Positions 54,880 to 64,000 of a stretch of DNA of 64,000 nt are shown piece after piece. The stretch spans positions 2,836,036 to 2,900,035 of the forward strand of contig NC_019683.1 of assembly GCF_000316605.1 (NCBI RefSeq), read 5' to 3'. A program made the translations under genes and the position numbers. The stretch is from [Leptolyngbya] sp. PCC 7376. Lineage in GTDB: Bacteria; Cyanobacteriota; Cyanobacteriia; Cyanobacteriales; MRBY01. The notes beneath the pieces are model-generated. The model did not search any database and was not told where the DNA came from. It worked only from the letters and a program-made list of their open reading frames with translations. Each line of letters starts with the position of its first letter. The first letter of the stretch is position 1.

Positions 54880-56865
54880 CTAGATCTGGGGATCGAGAAA
54901 AACGTCATTCTCACTAGTCTCTACCGGAGGAGCGGGGCGCATTAGTCTTTCCCATGCCTCGATTTGGACTTGGGCAGAGGAATATGCGGCGGTACCAGAA
55001 GGAATGAGTTCAGCGGTGGCGATCGCCTCAGGAATTGAAGCTGTATTGGCTTGGCGCTGGGCTTCGTTGAGAATGCCGTAACTCCACTGATTAGCCGCTT
55101 CCCGACCTTCTGAACGGGCGGCGGAGGCACTGCTGGGAATTTCTTGAGTTAATCGAATTGCTTCAACTAAACCAGAGATTGTTTCTCTAGAGGCTGCATT
55201 ATAAGCATCTCGCAATTTTGTCGCGGCGGTAAGTTCCCGTCGCCATCCACCCACTTTCTCTTGCATTTTGGGATAAAGAGCACGACCAGCCGTAATTTGG
55301 TTGGCGACAGTGATTGCTTCGCTATAGCGTTGGTTGTTGCCGAGGGCGATCGCCTGATCATAGATTGGCTGATCTTCCCGCCGTTCAATGGTTCCTTGCC
55401 ATTCCCGAATAGCCGATTGAGCTTCGTCGTAGAGCGCGCGACCTGGTTGAATTTTTCGCGCTTGGACAATCGCTTCATTGAGGGCATTGGTTCCCCGTGA
55501 TGATGCGAGATCTCTCGCGTATTGAAGAGTGGGTCGATCCTCTGAAATTTCGATCTTTTCCCGCCACTGTGCTACTTTACGACGGGCTTCACCGTAGCGA
55601 GGATTACCTTCTTCAATAAGATTGAGTTTGGCGATCGCCCGTTGCAGGTCAGTAATTGTTCCCCCTGCGGCAATAGCGTCTCCTTGTTCTAATAGAGTTA
55701 CATCAGCAATTTCCGATTGCCAGCGATTCATTAAAGTTTGGCTTTGGTCATAAACAGAACTGCTTGGCTGAATACTCTGGATTTGAACGAGAGCCGTTTC
55801 AAGATCGATCACGCTGCCGCGTCGCGCGCTAAGACCTGCCTGTGCCAAAATTTTCCAATCCACCACCATATTGTCGAGATTGAGACGACCTGGGAGGCGA
55901 TCGCTGAGGGACATAAGCTGATCCCATTGCTGCTGATCTACGAGGTCTTCGATGTAGCGAATAATATTTTCGCGGGAATCGTCAATCAGCTTTTGAGCCT
56001 GTGGATAGGCGTAACTATCTTCCGAAATCTTACTTGCTTGTTCAATCGCTTGAAGCCAATTTTCGATGCCGCCCCGACGGTGGGACACATAGGCCACATC
56101 CAGCTCTTCATTTTCTTTGCGAGCCAACTGAATCTGATTGCGAGCTTCTTCGTACTTAACCGTTGACCAATAAATATTTTCGAGATAGCTCAGCTCAACC
56201 GCTGTCCGAAGTGCTGCACTTAAATCACCATCATTAATTTCGCGGTCTAGCTTTGCAAAAATTCTTTCCCCATCGCGCCAAACTAATCGCCAATCTTCAA
56301 TCCGTTCTTCAACTAAGATCCGTGCAGTCGAACGAACAGGTACTTCCTCTGCAATGGCGATCGCCTCATCGAGATTACCTTCTTGGAACTGTACCTCCGC
56401 CAATTCCAAAATATCGGATGTCCACACCTCAATATTGCGGTCAATGTCAGGACGTAGCGGGTGATCCTGAGGAAAACCATCCACCATACGAATCGCTTTT
56501 AAATAGCTGCCTAGGGTTTGTTGCTCTGCCTCTACCTGCGCACAATATAATCTCGTTGTTGCGGAGGCTAACGGTACATAGAGAGCGTTGCAATTACTAC
56601 TGCCATTGAAACTGAGCAAAATAGATGTTGCCGCAAAACCAACGCCACCAGAGAGCAAAATCAGTACAAGCCCTAAAAAATGCCAGCTTGGCAGAGGAAT
56701 CGTTCGTTGCTTTGGGGGAGCCTCCTCTTTATCTACTTCGACCAGCTCGACAGATTTTGGACGGGCTGTCTGCTGTGATGATTGTTGCTGATCGGAAGAG
56801 GTCTTCATAGTATTTTGAGCGCCAGCGGAGATGGTTGGAGAGGACACATTGCGCTTTTGAGTCAT
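54880..56865 (-). CDS. Membrane-anchored protein with repeated helical units
   Basis: From ATG 56865 (MTQKRNVSSPT), about 661 residues. Residues about 65-90 are a single membrane helix (FLGLVLILLSGGVGFAATSILL) preceded by a 60-residue charged, glutamine-rich segment. The rest contains about ten repeats of roughly 55 residues of the form (A)..I..G...Y..AQ..I..W, a TPR-like solenoid. It lies 57 bases upstream of the HerA-like gene and is probably transcribed with it. TTG 56880 is weaker. Function unknown. Confidence 0.78.
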   Translation of the reverse strand: MTQKRNVSSPTISAGAQNTMKTSSDQQQSSQQTARPKSVELVEVDKEEAPPKQRTIPLPSWHFLGLVLILLSGGVGFAATSILLSFNGSSNCNALYVPLASATTRLYCAQVEAEQQTLGSYLKAIRMVDGFPQDHPLRPDIDRNIEVWTSDILELAEVQFQEGNLDEAIAIAEEVPVRSTARILVEERIEDWRLVWRDGERIFAKLDREINDGDLSAALRTAVELSYLENIYWSTVKYEEARNQIQLARKENEELDVAYVSHRRGGIENWLQAIEQASKISEDSYAYPQAQKLIDDSRENIIRYIEDLVDQQQWDQLMSLSDRLPGRLNLDNMVVDWKILAQAGLSARRGSVIDLETALVQIQSIQPSSSVYDQSQTLMNRWQSEIADVTLLEQGDAIAAGGTITDLQRAIAKLNLIEEGNPRYGEARRKVAQWREKIEISEDRPTLQYARDLASSRGTNALNEAIVQARKIQPGRALYDEAQSAIREWQGTIERREDQPIYDQAIALGNNQRYSEAITVANQITAGRALYPKMQEKVGGWRRELTAATKLRDAYNAASRETISGLVEAIRLTQEIPSSASAARSEGREAANQWSYGILNEAQRQANTASIPEAIATAELIPSGTAAYSSAQVQIEAWERLMRPAPPVETSENDVFLDPQI

Positions 56866-57287
56866 AGGAGCTGATCGCAAACAAACAAAATAATCAAGCT
56901 TTACAGACAGTCTAAGCCATAGAAATTTTGATTGATCATATCATGACTATCATTTGGCCTTGGTTTAACTCAAAAGGTTATGTCCTATTGCTTTAACAGC
57001 AAGCCTTTTTACGCTCAATCCGGATAGTCACACTAGGCGATCACCCACTAGATAAATATTTAGTTTTAATTAAGCATCGACCCTTAATTAAGTAGGGAAT
57101 ATCATCAACAGTATTTTATATTAGCTATTCTTGATCTTGAGGGGGGTAGATGTAGAAAGATATCTAGATATGTCTGATAATATGGCATCATTCGTCTCCC
57201 ATCACGAAAATTCGGTTTCCTCACTCAATTCCGGGTGCTGGATTACCACAATTATTATGTGATTTATTTTAAGGATAGGTTTTAAAG
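56866..57287. other. Intergenic region upstream of CAAD/CurT
   Basis: About 420 bases between divergent genes. It likely contains the promoters for both. An internal palindromic stretch GATATCTAGATATG lies near 57158 and a TGATAATAT motif near 57173, which resembles a -10 box. No -35 assigned. A 30-codon frame at 57170-57262 lacks a ribosome-binding site and is not called. Confidence 0.4.
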
Positions 57288-57704
57288 ATGGAACAACAGC
57301 CTGGCACCCAAGCAGAAATTGGAACTTCTCCATATCTCAATACCGAAGCACCCGGTTCTATGGCAACCCCCAACGCTGATCAGCCTTGGCAAGAATGGGT
57401 TCAGCCTGTCACGGATTTCTTGTCCGACTTACCTGATGAGCTGGGTAAATTTTTCTCCGACTATAAGCAACCTTTAGTTTCAGTCGGTCTAATTATTGCA
57501 GCTTTTATTTCCGTTAAACTTACGTTTGCGCTTCTTGGCGCTATCAACGAAATCCCTCTTCTCGCTCCCGTGTTTGAGCTAGTTGGTATTTCTTATACAG
57601 CTTGGTTCGTTTACCGCTATATGCTCAAAGCTTCCAACCGGGATGAGCTTGTCGGTGAATTCGATTCACTCAAGTCTCAAATCTTAGGCAAAAAAGACGC
57701 TTAA
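57288..57704 (+). CDS. curT: CAAD-domain thylakoid curvature protein
   Basis: A 138-residue protein with a disordered N-terminus and a C-terminal CAAD domain: an amphipathic helix, two membrane helices (QPLVSVGLIIAAFISVKLTF and PVFELVGISYTAWFVYRY) and a charged tail. In cyanobacteria the free form (CurT) shapes thylakoid membranes; the same domain is also attached to some aminoacyl-tRNA synthetases. Free-standing here, so CurT is the better name. A strong hairpin terminator follows. Confidence 0.87.
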   Translation: MEQQPGTQAEIGTSPYLNTEAPGSMATPNADQPWQEWVQPVTDFLSDLPDELGKFFSDYKQPLVSVGLIIAAFISVKLTFALLGAINEIPLLAPVFELVGISYTAWFVYRYMLKASNRDELVGEFDSLKSQILGKKDA

Positions 57705-57752
57705 TTGTTTCGTAAATAGTTGTCTGTGTTCTGGATAAGGACATGGCGATCG

Positions 57753-57787
57753 CCCCGACCATTCATGTTGGTCGGGGTTTTTTATTT
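57753..57787 (+). terminator. Terminator of curT
   Basis: CCCCGACC (57753-57760) pairs perfectly with GGTCGGGG (57770-57777) and is followed by TTTTTTATTTTG. Confidence 0.92.
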
Positions 57788-57840
57788 TGAGTTGAGAGAT
57801 GTTTAAAGAGAATGGATAAATGATTGAATTGCGTCGTCTT

Positions 57841-57874
57841 AAAAATAAAAAAGACATACCAACTGTATGCCTTT
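57841..57874 (-). terminator. Terminator after the DUF4079 gene
   Basis: On the minus strand AAAGGCATAC pairs with GTATGTCTTT, including one G-U pair, and is followed by a T-rich tract TTTATTTTT. Confidence 0.8.
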
Positions 57875-57921
57875 AATCAATGTTGACTGGAGAGATGCCA
57901 ATTTTTTTAAATGCATCTTTC

Positions 57922-58401
57922 TTAGAAAGAAAGACCAAGGTTGACGCCTAGGGCTGCATGGGCAACTAGCAGGGCGATCGCCGCAGAACCGAGATAAGCA
58001 TGAACCGTTCTGAGCTCAGCCTTCCCGAGAAACTTGGTAAGAGATAAAGCACCATTTGCCATGAGTAAACCGATGGCGATCGTGCCAGTCCAGAAATGAG
58101 GACTTTCAAATATCGGCTGACCCTGCATGACAAGTGAAAGCACACCACCAGTCCAGCCAAGACTGATAAAAGTTGTCAGCCATAACGCTGCTTTTTTGTG
58201 CCAATATGCACTGTCTTGCTTGACGTCTACCTCAGGAGATGTGCGAACTTTCCAGCCTTTAATAGCTGCAAACCCACCAATCATAACTATGACAATCCCC
58301 ATCATGAATGGGTGACCCCAGTGCGTAACGACCCCGGGAATCGGTAAAGAACCAAACCAATCAGCGATCGGCTCCAAATAGGGGCGAATAATTTCTCCCA
58401 T
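57922..58401 (-). CDS. DUF4079 membrane protein
   Basis: A 159-residue protein with four membrane helices (residues about 30-45, 72-90, 103-118 and 130-150) and histidines facing the membrane centre (THWGHPFMMGI and VHAYLGSAAIALLVAHAALG). It resembles cyanobacterial DUF4079 proteins, which have a cytochrome b-like four-helix form; haem binding is inferred only. Divergent from bioB. Confidence 0.82.
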   Translation of the reverse strand: MGEIIRPYLEPIADWFGSLPIPGVVTHWGHPFMMGIVIVMIGGFAAIKGWKVRTSPEVDVKQDSAYWHKKAALWLTTFISLGWTGGVLSLVMQGQPIFESPHFWTGTIAIGLLMANGALSLTKFLGKAELRTVHAYLGSAAIALLVAHAALGVNLGLSF

Positions 58402-58575
58402 TGCTTTTTCCTCTTAACAAAACTTGATGCGTGCGGTGCATATTCTATCCGCAAACACCACCGAAAAAGTCCATCTGGAGCATTTAGGTAACAGTTGGAA
58501 ACATCCAGTGTCAGTACCAGCAAACTCGGGTGATAAAATTTGGAATACTTTTAGTGAAAGAGAAAGAAGGTCAAA

Positions 58576-59667
58576 GTGGTTCAAGTACCGATCAAATCCG
58601 CCTCTCCAACAAACGTTATTCTCAATGGTCCTGCCCTCGAAGCATGGCTCAATGACCTCGCCGAAAATATTATTCAAGGTAAGCGCCTCAACCGTCACGA
58701 AGCTCTGCGTTTAACTGAAATCACTGGCGAAGAAAATATTCTCAAACTCTGTGCTGCCGCTGACCGGATTCGACATGAATGCTGTGGTAACGTCGTCGAT
58801 CTATGCAGCATTGTGAATGTGAAATCTGGCAATTGCTCTGAAAACTGTAGCTTCTGTTCGCAATCTGCCCATCACCCCGGTGTTGGTTCGCCCACCTATG
58901 AACTCAAGACGCCTGAGGAAATTCTTGCACAGGCGAAAGCCGCAGAAGAAGCGGGTGCCAAACGGTTTTGTCTAGTGAGTCAAGGTCGCGGCATTAAGTA
59001 CAACAGCCCTAAGGATAATGAGTTCGCTCAAATTCTCGAAACGGTACACCGTATCCTCGATGAGACATCAATTAAGCCGTGTTGTGCTTTAGGTGAAGTA
59101 ACAGCAGAACAAGCTCAGCAACTCAGTGAAGCTGGTGTAACGCGCTACAACCATAACCTTGAAGCCTCAGAAAATTTCTTCCCTGAAATTGTATCAACCC
59201 ATGCTTGGCAAGACCGGGTTGAAACGATTAAAAATCTTAAGGCTGCGGGTATTCAGGCTTGTAGTGGCGGCATTATGGGTCTCGGTGAAAGTTGGGGCGA
59301 TCGCGTTGATTTGGCTCTTGCTCTACAGGAACTTGAAGTTGAGTCCGTGCCATTGAATTTATTAAATCCTCGCGAAGGCACTCCCCTCGGTGATAACGAG
59401 AGATTAGATGTCTACAATGCTCTCAAATGCATGGCAATTTTCCGATTTATTTTACCGGAGCAAATTATTCGTTATGCTGGCGGTAGAGAAGCTGTCATGG
59501 GTGAATTGCAGCACCTTGGTCTCAAAGCTGGGATTAATGCAATGCTCATTGGTCACTATCTCACAACTATGGGTCAGCCTCCTGAGCAAGACCAAGCAAT
59601 GCTCGAATCTTTGGGTTTAGAAGGTGGTGAAGCACCGATCCCTGGAGATTTTTCGCGCAGTCACTAA
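58576..59667 (+). CDS. bioB: Biotin synthase
   Basis: A 363-residue radical SAM enzyme that inserts sulphur into dethiobiotin. The cluster cysteines CxxxCxxC (Cys87, 91, 94 in GNCSENCSFC) are intact, and YNHNLE and NLLNPREGTPLG are the expected substrate-binding segments. GTG start at 58576. bioY and lspA follow on the same strand, an order also found in Synechocystis. Confidence 0.96.
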   Translation: MVQVPIKSASPTNVILNGPALEAWLNDLAENIIQGKRLNRHEALRLTEITGEENILKLCAAADRIRHECCGNVVDLCSIVNVKSGNCSENCSFCSQSAHHPGVGSPTYELKTPEEILAQAKAAEEAGAKRFCLVSQGRGIKYNSPKDNEFAQILETVHRILDETSIKPCCALGEVTAEQAQQLSEAGVTRYNHNLEASENFFPEIVSTHAWQDRVETIKNLKAAGIQACSGGIMGLGESWGDRVDLALALQELEVESVPLNLLNPREGTPLGDNERLDVYNALKCMAIFRFILPEQIIRYAGGREAVMGELQHLGLKAGINAMLIGHYLTTMGQPPEQDQAMLESLGLEGGEAPIPGDFSRSH

Positions 59668-59688
59668 GTTTGTTGTGCCGCAATATTC

Positions 59689-60327
59689 TTGAAATCCACC
59701 CTGAGACAACCACAACCGTCCCCCAAGAAGAAGTCTACTGTTTCTGCGCCTAATCAATTTCTGTGGGCGCTAATCGGTGTTTTGCTCACTATTGGGGGCA
59801 CTTTTATTGAAGCCCATGTCACCACAAATCCACCATGGACTTGGTCAGAGAATGGTATTCAGTTTGGTTCCCTTGGAATCTATTGCCAAGTAGGGGCGGT
59901 GTTGCTGACGGGTTGTCTCGGCGGTAAGAATGCAGGAATTCTGTCGCAAATTGCCTATATTTTTGTCGGTTTATTTTGGCTGCCTGTGTTTACTCAGGGC
60001 GGTAAACTTGCTTATTTAATGGAGCCAACGTTTGGCTATATTTTAGGGTTTGTGCCCGCCGCCGGAGTGTGTGGATGGTTGGCTTTTCGATATGTGTTGA
60101 CTCTTGAATCTCTTGCTCTCAGTGCATTTTGTGGTTTGTTAGTTGTCCACTTGTCGGGAATGATTTACCTGATGGGAATGGCTTGGTTAGAACGGTTATC
60201 GGCTGAAAATTTAACGCTCGGTGCGGCGATCGCCCTGTATACATTGCAACCATTCGCGGGGCAGCTGGTACTCGTTTGTGGTGTCGCATTCATTGCATAC
60301 TGTTTACGACGTATCCTATTTTACTAA
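59689..60327 (+). CDS. bioY: Biotin transporter substrate-binding protein BioY
   Basis: A 212-residue S-component of an energy-coupling-factor transporter with six membrane helices and the motif GNxxGIL-like segment GGKNAGILSQIAYIFVGLFWLPVF. It binds biotin in the membrane. TTG start at 59689, 21 bases after bioB; no ATG upstream of the first helix. No ECF ATPase gene is adjacent, so it works alone or with a shared module. Confidence 0.93.
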   Translation: MKSTLRQPQPSPKKKSTVSAPNQFLWALIGVLLTIGGTFIEAHVTTNPPWTWSENGIQFGSLGIYCQVGAVLLTGCLGGKNAGILSQIAYIFVGLFWLPVFTQGGKLAYLMEPTFGYILGFVPAAGVCGWLAFRYVLTLESLALSAFCGLLVVHLSGMIYLMGMAWLERLSAENLTLGAAIALYTLQPFAGQLVLVCGVAFIAYCLRRILFY

Positions 60328-60359
60328 TAGCTTTACGTCTTGGTACGCATAACCCCTTT

Positions 60360-60854
60360 ATGGATCTCCGCAAAGATTTACTGAAAAATCGCTGGTTTTG
60401 GCTCATTGCCCTTGCAGGCTTAATTCTTGATCAGCTTACTAAAACCATTGTCCTACAGACATTGCCAGAGGTGGGAGATACCTTTCCTCTGTTAAATGGA
60501 GTATTTCACTTCACCTATGTCCGAAACACAGGGGCTGCGTTTAGCATTTTTACCAACGGCGTTCATTGGTTACGCTGGTTGTCTTTGCTAGTGAGTTTGG
60601 CGCTGATGGCTCTCGCATGGTTCGGCGATCGCCTTAATAATTGGGAACAACTCGGCTACGGTTTTATCCTCTCTGGAGCTATGGGTAATGGCGTTGACCG
60701 ATTTCTATTTGGCTATGTCGTCGACTTTTTAGATTTTCGACTGATTGATTTTCCAGTGTTTAATATTGCAGATGTCTGTATCAATATCGGCATCGCTTGT
60801 CTGCTGCTCAACATCCTCTTTTCTCAACGATTTCCAGACAAAGAGTCCGAGTGA
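60360..60854 (+). CDS. lspA: Lipoprotein signal peptidase
   Basis: From ATG 60360 (MDLRKDLLK), 164 residues with four membrane helices. The two catalytic aspartates are in GNGVDRFL and FNIADVCINIG. It cleaves lipoprotein signal peptides, such as that of the binding protein at 36-38 kb. The frame is open upstream but overlaps bioY and does not match the family start. Co-transcribed with bioY. Confidence 0.94.
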   Translation: MDLRKDLLKNRWFWLIALAGLILDQLTKTIVLQTLPEVGDTFPLLNGVFHFTYVRNTGAAFSIFTNGVHWLRWLSLLVSLALMALAWFGDRLNNWEQLGYGFILSGAMGNGVDRFLFGYVVDFLDFRLIDFPVFNIADVCINIGIACLLLNILFSQRFPDKESE

Positions 60855-60967
60855 TACATATCCACGATGAAACAAACTGTGAAATTTACGTTGCTCTCCA
60901 TCCCACTAAACAATTTGTTTCAAGACTATAAAACTGCTGTTAAACTTTTTGGGCTATTCCTCCGTTC

Positions 60968-61351
60968 CTAAGAGTAAATATACTCGTTGCCATTGTGGCG
61001 GCTTTGGCGGGAGAGAAGCTGTTCTTCGAGCTGAGCGATGCGTTTATAGGCAACAGTTAATTGTGCTGTGAGTCGTTTGATCTGGATATCAGGGGTCATT
61101 GCTTTGTCGTCGACTGGATGACCTTCTAATAAAGCAGTTTCATCGAACAAAATATCTTTGTGGTGGAAATTGTTATTTCCCACATTCATCTCTAAGCCGA
61201 GAGTCTCATTGCTGAGTTGCGGCATTAATTGTGTTAGCTCGTCTATGGAGACTTCGCCATTTGTCGGGACACTATCTTGAAGTTGCTCTACGGTTTGATA
61301 GAGATGATCCAGTTGGCGCTTCAACTCAAGAACATGATTATGAACACTCAT
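60968..61351 (-). CDS. Hypothetical coiled-coil protein
   Basis: A 127-residue protein with heptad-like helices at both ends (VLELKRQLDHLYQTVEQLQD and IKRLTAQLTVAYKRIAQLEEQL) and a polar middle. Function not recognised. Its ATG has no clear ribosome-binding site. It may be a small cyanobacterial protein of unknown role. Confidence 0.6.
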   Translation of the reverse strand: MSVHNHVLELKRQLDHLYQTVEQLQDSVPTNGEVSIDELTQLMPQLSNETLGLEMNVGNNNFHHKDILFDETALLEGHPVDDKAMTPDIQIKRLTAQLTVAYKRIAQLEEQLLSRQSRHNGNEYIYS

Positions 61352-62116
61352 AGTTGAGTCTGACCTTAAAACTTTACTTCAACCATGCTAGTACTATCTT
61401 TTCTTGTTGAACCACTGATCGACTTATCTTTAAGATTCTCTTTGAGAACCTTAAGGAAACCTTGCAGAAATTAGGGTGAGACTCTTGTTGCTTTTTAAGT
61501 TCTATAAATAAATTCGGATGAGTTTTTATAGTCTTGAAATGCTGATTTTAGTCATTTTTTGATGCTTTAGAGACAAAATCTATATTGTTTTCCGCTAAAT
61601 TTATTCTCCTGATCATTATGCTCTTCATTATTGAACCGAACAGATAAACCTATTTCCCCTCGAAAGCTTCTGAAACCTAAAAGCTGCAGTCAATAAGCCT
61701 TTTAAGCACTTTGATGCGGTAAAAGATAGGGGTGTCTACTGTTTCTTTATGAGCAAGATTTACAAAAGTCTTTGTTCTAGATTTATGAGTGACTTGATGT
61801 TGTCTCTTTGACTTGATGAGCATTGGGGCAATAGAAATAAATAATTAAGTTATGTAAGTGCTACTGTCATGAATTTGTATCAATGTAAGTTGCTCTTTGA
61901 GAAGGGGCTTTGTTTTTTGTAAATGCCGCTGTAATAATCAGGGATTGATTTTGCAGTTAATAAAAGTACTAAAGCTGGATTTTCTGCTCGGTTTTTGCTT
62001 TTGCGTTGGCGATCGCCTCAGTATTATTTTTTTGGTAAATTTAACGTCGATTTTCTGGTGAATACGGGCTAAATTGATGGCGAAGATAGATTTTTCTCGC
62101 GAATAGGCAATATTTC
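61352..62116. other. Large intergenic region without a supported gene
   Basis: About 765 bases, AT-rich, with only one HIP1 site near 62010. I looked for coding frames, RNA genes and hairpins and found only short weak ones, such as TTCTCTTTGAGAA at about 61478. It may carry promoters for the flanking divergent genes. Nothing else is supported. Confidence 0.45.
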
Positions 62117-63139
62117 ATGGCGCAAGAACAGCAAGGCTTTCAACTCTCTGGGCGTGCTTATCTGATGGTGGCGATCGCCATTTTTGGGGCAGCAAATGCA
62201 GTTACTCGTAAAATCACAGAAATTGGTGCTGAGAACCTGATTGATGGGCGCAACCCAATTTCCTTTTGTAATGTGTTGTTCGTGGGGAACCTATGCGCTT
62301 TAGTGCTGCTGGGTATTCTGTATCATCGGCAATGGACAAAGGAAAATCTGAAAAAGATTTCTGCAAAAAGTTGGGTGGCGATGACCTTCGTCGCAGTGTT
62401 AGGGGCGGCAGCTGTACCAACGATGGTATTTACGGCACTGGCGATTACAGCGGTCAATAATGTCATTCTGATTGGCCAAATTGATACCCCTCTAGTTTTG
62501 TTGCTGTCGATATTTTTGCTTGGTGCGAAAGTGAACCGCTGGGTGATTTTTGGGGCTGCGTTGTCGTTTCTGGGGGTGAGTTTGACCGTTATTTTGCAAC
62601 CGTCGAGTCCTGATGCGATGGTGTTTATGATTGGTCGCGGTGAATTGCTTGTCCTGATTGCTGCGGTTCTGAAGGCGATCGCCAATCTGATTAGCAAAAT
62701 CAGCCTCAAAGAAATCCCACTGGGAATCTTCAGTACATTTCGGATGATTATTGGGACAATTACCTTTTTTACGGCAACGACTGTTTTGTATGGCCCTCAT
62801 CACTTTATGGATGTGGCAACGCCGTTCCTCTGGCAATGGATGTTGGGATATGCGGCGATTATTGTTGTGGGTGGACAATTATTTTGGTTTAGTGGTTTGA
62901 AGCGGAGCACAGCTAGTGAAGTGTCTTTTGCAACGGCCTTTAATCCGTTGGTTGGTGTTCTCGCTGCCTATTTACTCTTGGGTGACGCGCCGACAACTGC
63001 CCAATATATTGGTGGGGCTGTGATTTTACTGGGGATTTGCGCCAATCAAATTGGTGTCCAAAAACTCAATGCCATGAAAAATGTCCCCAAACCTACCCCC
63101 AAAGAGCTCAGCGAATCTATTACCTATAAGGGTATTTAA
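62117..63139 (+). CDS. EamA-type DMT superfamily transporter
   Basis: A 340-residue protein with ten membrane helices arranged as two EamA units, each about 140 residues, beginning AIFGAANAVTRKITEIG and later ISKISLKEIPLGIFSTFRMII. The family exports metabolites such as amino acids. No substrate can be inferred from context. Ends just before a convergent gene. Confidence 0.88.
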   Translation: MAQEQQGFQLSGRAYLMVAIAIFGAANAVTRKITEIGAENLIDGRNPISFCNVLFVGNLCALVLLGILYHRQWTKENLKKISAKSWVAMTFVAVLGAAAVPTMVFTALAITAVNNVILIGQIDTPLVLLLSIFLLGAKVNRWVIFGAALSFLGVSLTVILQPSSPDAMVFMIGRGELLVLIAAVLKAIANLISKISLKEIPLGIFSTFRMIIGTITFFTATTVLYGPHHFMDVATPFLWQWMLGYAAIIVVGGQLFWFSGLKRSTASEVSFATAFNPLVGVLAAYLLLGDAPTTAQYIGGAVILLGICANQIGVQKLNAMKNVPKPTPKELSESITYKGI

Positions 63140-63150
63140 TTCAGTCAGAA

Positions 63151-64000
63151 TTATTGCTGGGTTGGCATAATTGGGTCGCGCGAGAAATCATCTGGGTCGT
63201 AGCCAATATCTCCCACAAAACAGAACGATAGCGCCAACTCAAAATCGTCCTTATTTAAGATGAATGGATTGGTTGGGATCATTTGGCTAATATCAGTTTT
63301 GAATTTTCGCCATTCACGTTGGGCATGGTAATCCCTTTCTGGAACTTGAGGATAAATACTGTTGAGTAAATCTTTGTAGTCAAGCTGGTTGTCTGTTTCA
63401 TCAAGTTTTTCCTGCAACTCTGTGTCAATTTCCTCGAATAGATTCCTCATAAAGTCGGGGTAGCGTCCTGATAGGGCTAGAAATGAGAATAAAACTTGCT
63501 TCGTTTCTGGAGTCGGTTCTTGACGTTTTTGCCAAATAATTTTGAGGATTTTATAGATATTAATTAGGCGTTTGCCCGTGCGAGGCGTGATATCAACGTA
63601 TTGGCAGCATTTCACGATTAAATCGAGTTCAGCTTGTTCAATCGTGTTGATTTCGTTGATATTGCTTCCTAATTCTGAGGTTACGGAGTCTACCTCTGGT
63701 TCTAGTTCAATTGGCGGTAATTCGATAGTTTGTGCTTGACTGAAATCCTGTTGAGCGATCGCCGCATCATTTGTTTGCTGTGAAGAAGTGATTGGCTTTT
63801 GCGTAGCAGTAGTCTGAATTGGTTCTTGTTCTAAGGCTGGCGGTAACGATTTCTGTTCAGTAGTTGGAATTTCGGTGGGGATATTTTCTAGAACATTGAT
63901 TTGTGAGCCGAGATATTGCTCGATGGTATCGGAAGAAATTGGTCGCATCCGATAGGGGATTTGGATGATTTTTTCGAGATAATCAATGCCTGATGGTTTG
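63151..64000 (-). CDS. KAP-type P-loop NTPase, C-terminal part (cut by window)
   Basis: The frame is open past the ATG at 63948 to the window end, so the true start lies beyond 64000. Upstream codons read GIDYLEKIIQIPYRM, a hallmark of the KAP NTPase domain; the Walker motifs lie outside the window. The part seen is mostly a soluble C-terminal region, with an extended Gln/Pro/Glu-rich linker (about residues 20-95) and a helical tail. KAP NTPases occur in signalling and in anti-phage systems; no conclusion without the rest. Confidence 0.78.
   Translation of the reverse strand, partial: KPSGIDYLEKIIQIPYRMRPISSDTIEQYLGSQINVLENIPTEIPTTEQKSLPPALEQEPIQTTATQKPITSSQQTNDAAIAQQDFSQAQTIELPPIELEPEVDSVTSELGSNINEINTIEQAELDLIVKCCQYVDITPRTGKRLINIYKILKIIWQKRQEPTPETKQVLFSFLALSGRYPDFMRNLFEEIDTELQEKLDETDNQLDYKDLLNSIYPQVPERDYHAQREWRKFKTDISQMIPTNPFILNKDDFELALSFCFVGDIGYDPDDFSRDPIMPTQQ

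Noticed and set aside
57170-57262. 30-codon frame upstream of curT
   Set aside because: No ribosome-binding site and no resemblance to a known small protein.
63948-63948. ATG 63948 as the start of the last gene
   Set aside because: The frame continues upstream to the window edge with a KAP-domain motif, so the gene starts outside the window.

Overview
The window is chromosomal DNA of a cyanobacterium. It carries phycobilisome genes (apcB end, apcC, a linker), psbB (CP47), ferredoxin-thioredoxin reductase ftrC, a ClpR/ClpP3 pair, CAAD/CurT and many small families known mainly from cyanobacteria (DUF1823, DUF3285, DUF1816, DUF4079, COP23, GUN4). The palindrome GCGATCGC (HIP1) is scattered through nearly every gene. 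Moderate AT content and the gene content suggest a relative of the marine Synechococcus PCC 7002 / Leptolyngbya PCC 7376 group; the species is inferred, not shown.

Layout. 1-0.6 kb: end of an apc operon with a long stem-loop between apcB and apcC. 0.7-13 kb: housekeeping genes (O-antigen-ligase-like protein, purB, an EAL phosphodiesterase, a fused CobA-HemD, clpR-clpP3, tRNA-Leu(UAG), a COP23 protein, a CobT-like enzyme). 13-16.2 kb: a disturbed, AT-rich stretch with an IS630-family element, an orphan terminator and the tail of a broken short-chain dehydrogenase. 16.2-33.4 kb: mixed metabolic and exported genes, including a UmuD-like protein lacking its catalytic lysine, two adjacent PTPA-CTERM surface proteins, an M48 protease, purF, a sugar kinase, an exported CHAT protein, a CAX exchanger, rtcB and rpsN. 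33.6-34.5 kb: a second, different IS630-family element whose transposase needs a -1 frameshift. 34.6-48.6 kb: photosynthesis and core genes (linker, oligopeptide-binding lipoprotein, psbB, an exported GUN4, the DUF3285-ybeY-dgkA-trpG row, CSP41-like reductase, ftrC). 48.6-53.1 kb: an accessory patch with a decayed IS5-type element, an unknown membrane protein, a SMI1/KNR4 protein, an orphan TAXI binding protein without signal peptide, and a second copy of the first IS630 element in inverted orientation. 53.1-64 kb: a HerA-like ATPase with a membrane repeat protein, CAAD/CurT, bioB-bioY-lspA, a DMT transporter and the C-terminal part of a KAP-type P-loop protein cut by the window edge.

Clear functional groups are phycobilisome assembly (apcB, apcC, linker), the ClpR/ClpP3 proteolytic core, purine synthesis (purB, purF), biotin (bioB, bioY), tetrapyrroles and cobamides (cobA-hemD, cobT-like, GUN4), and ferredoxin-thioredoxin redox control (ftrC). 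I did not find a complete, obviously new multi-gene defence or biosynthetic system. The most unusual items are the degenerate UmuD-like protein, the exported GUN4 and CHAT proteins, the metallo-beta-lactamase-fold protein without its metal motif, the HerA-like ATPase without NurA, and the IS630 copy inserted at the edge of a palindrome.
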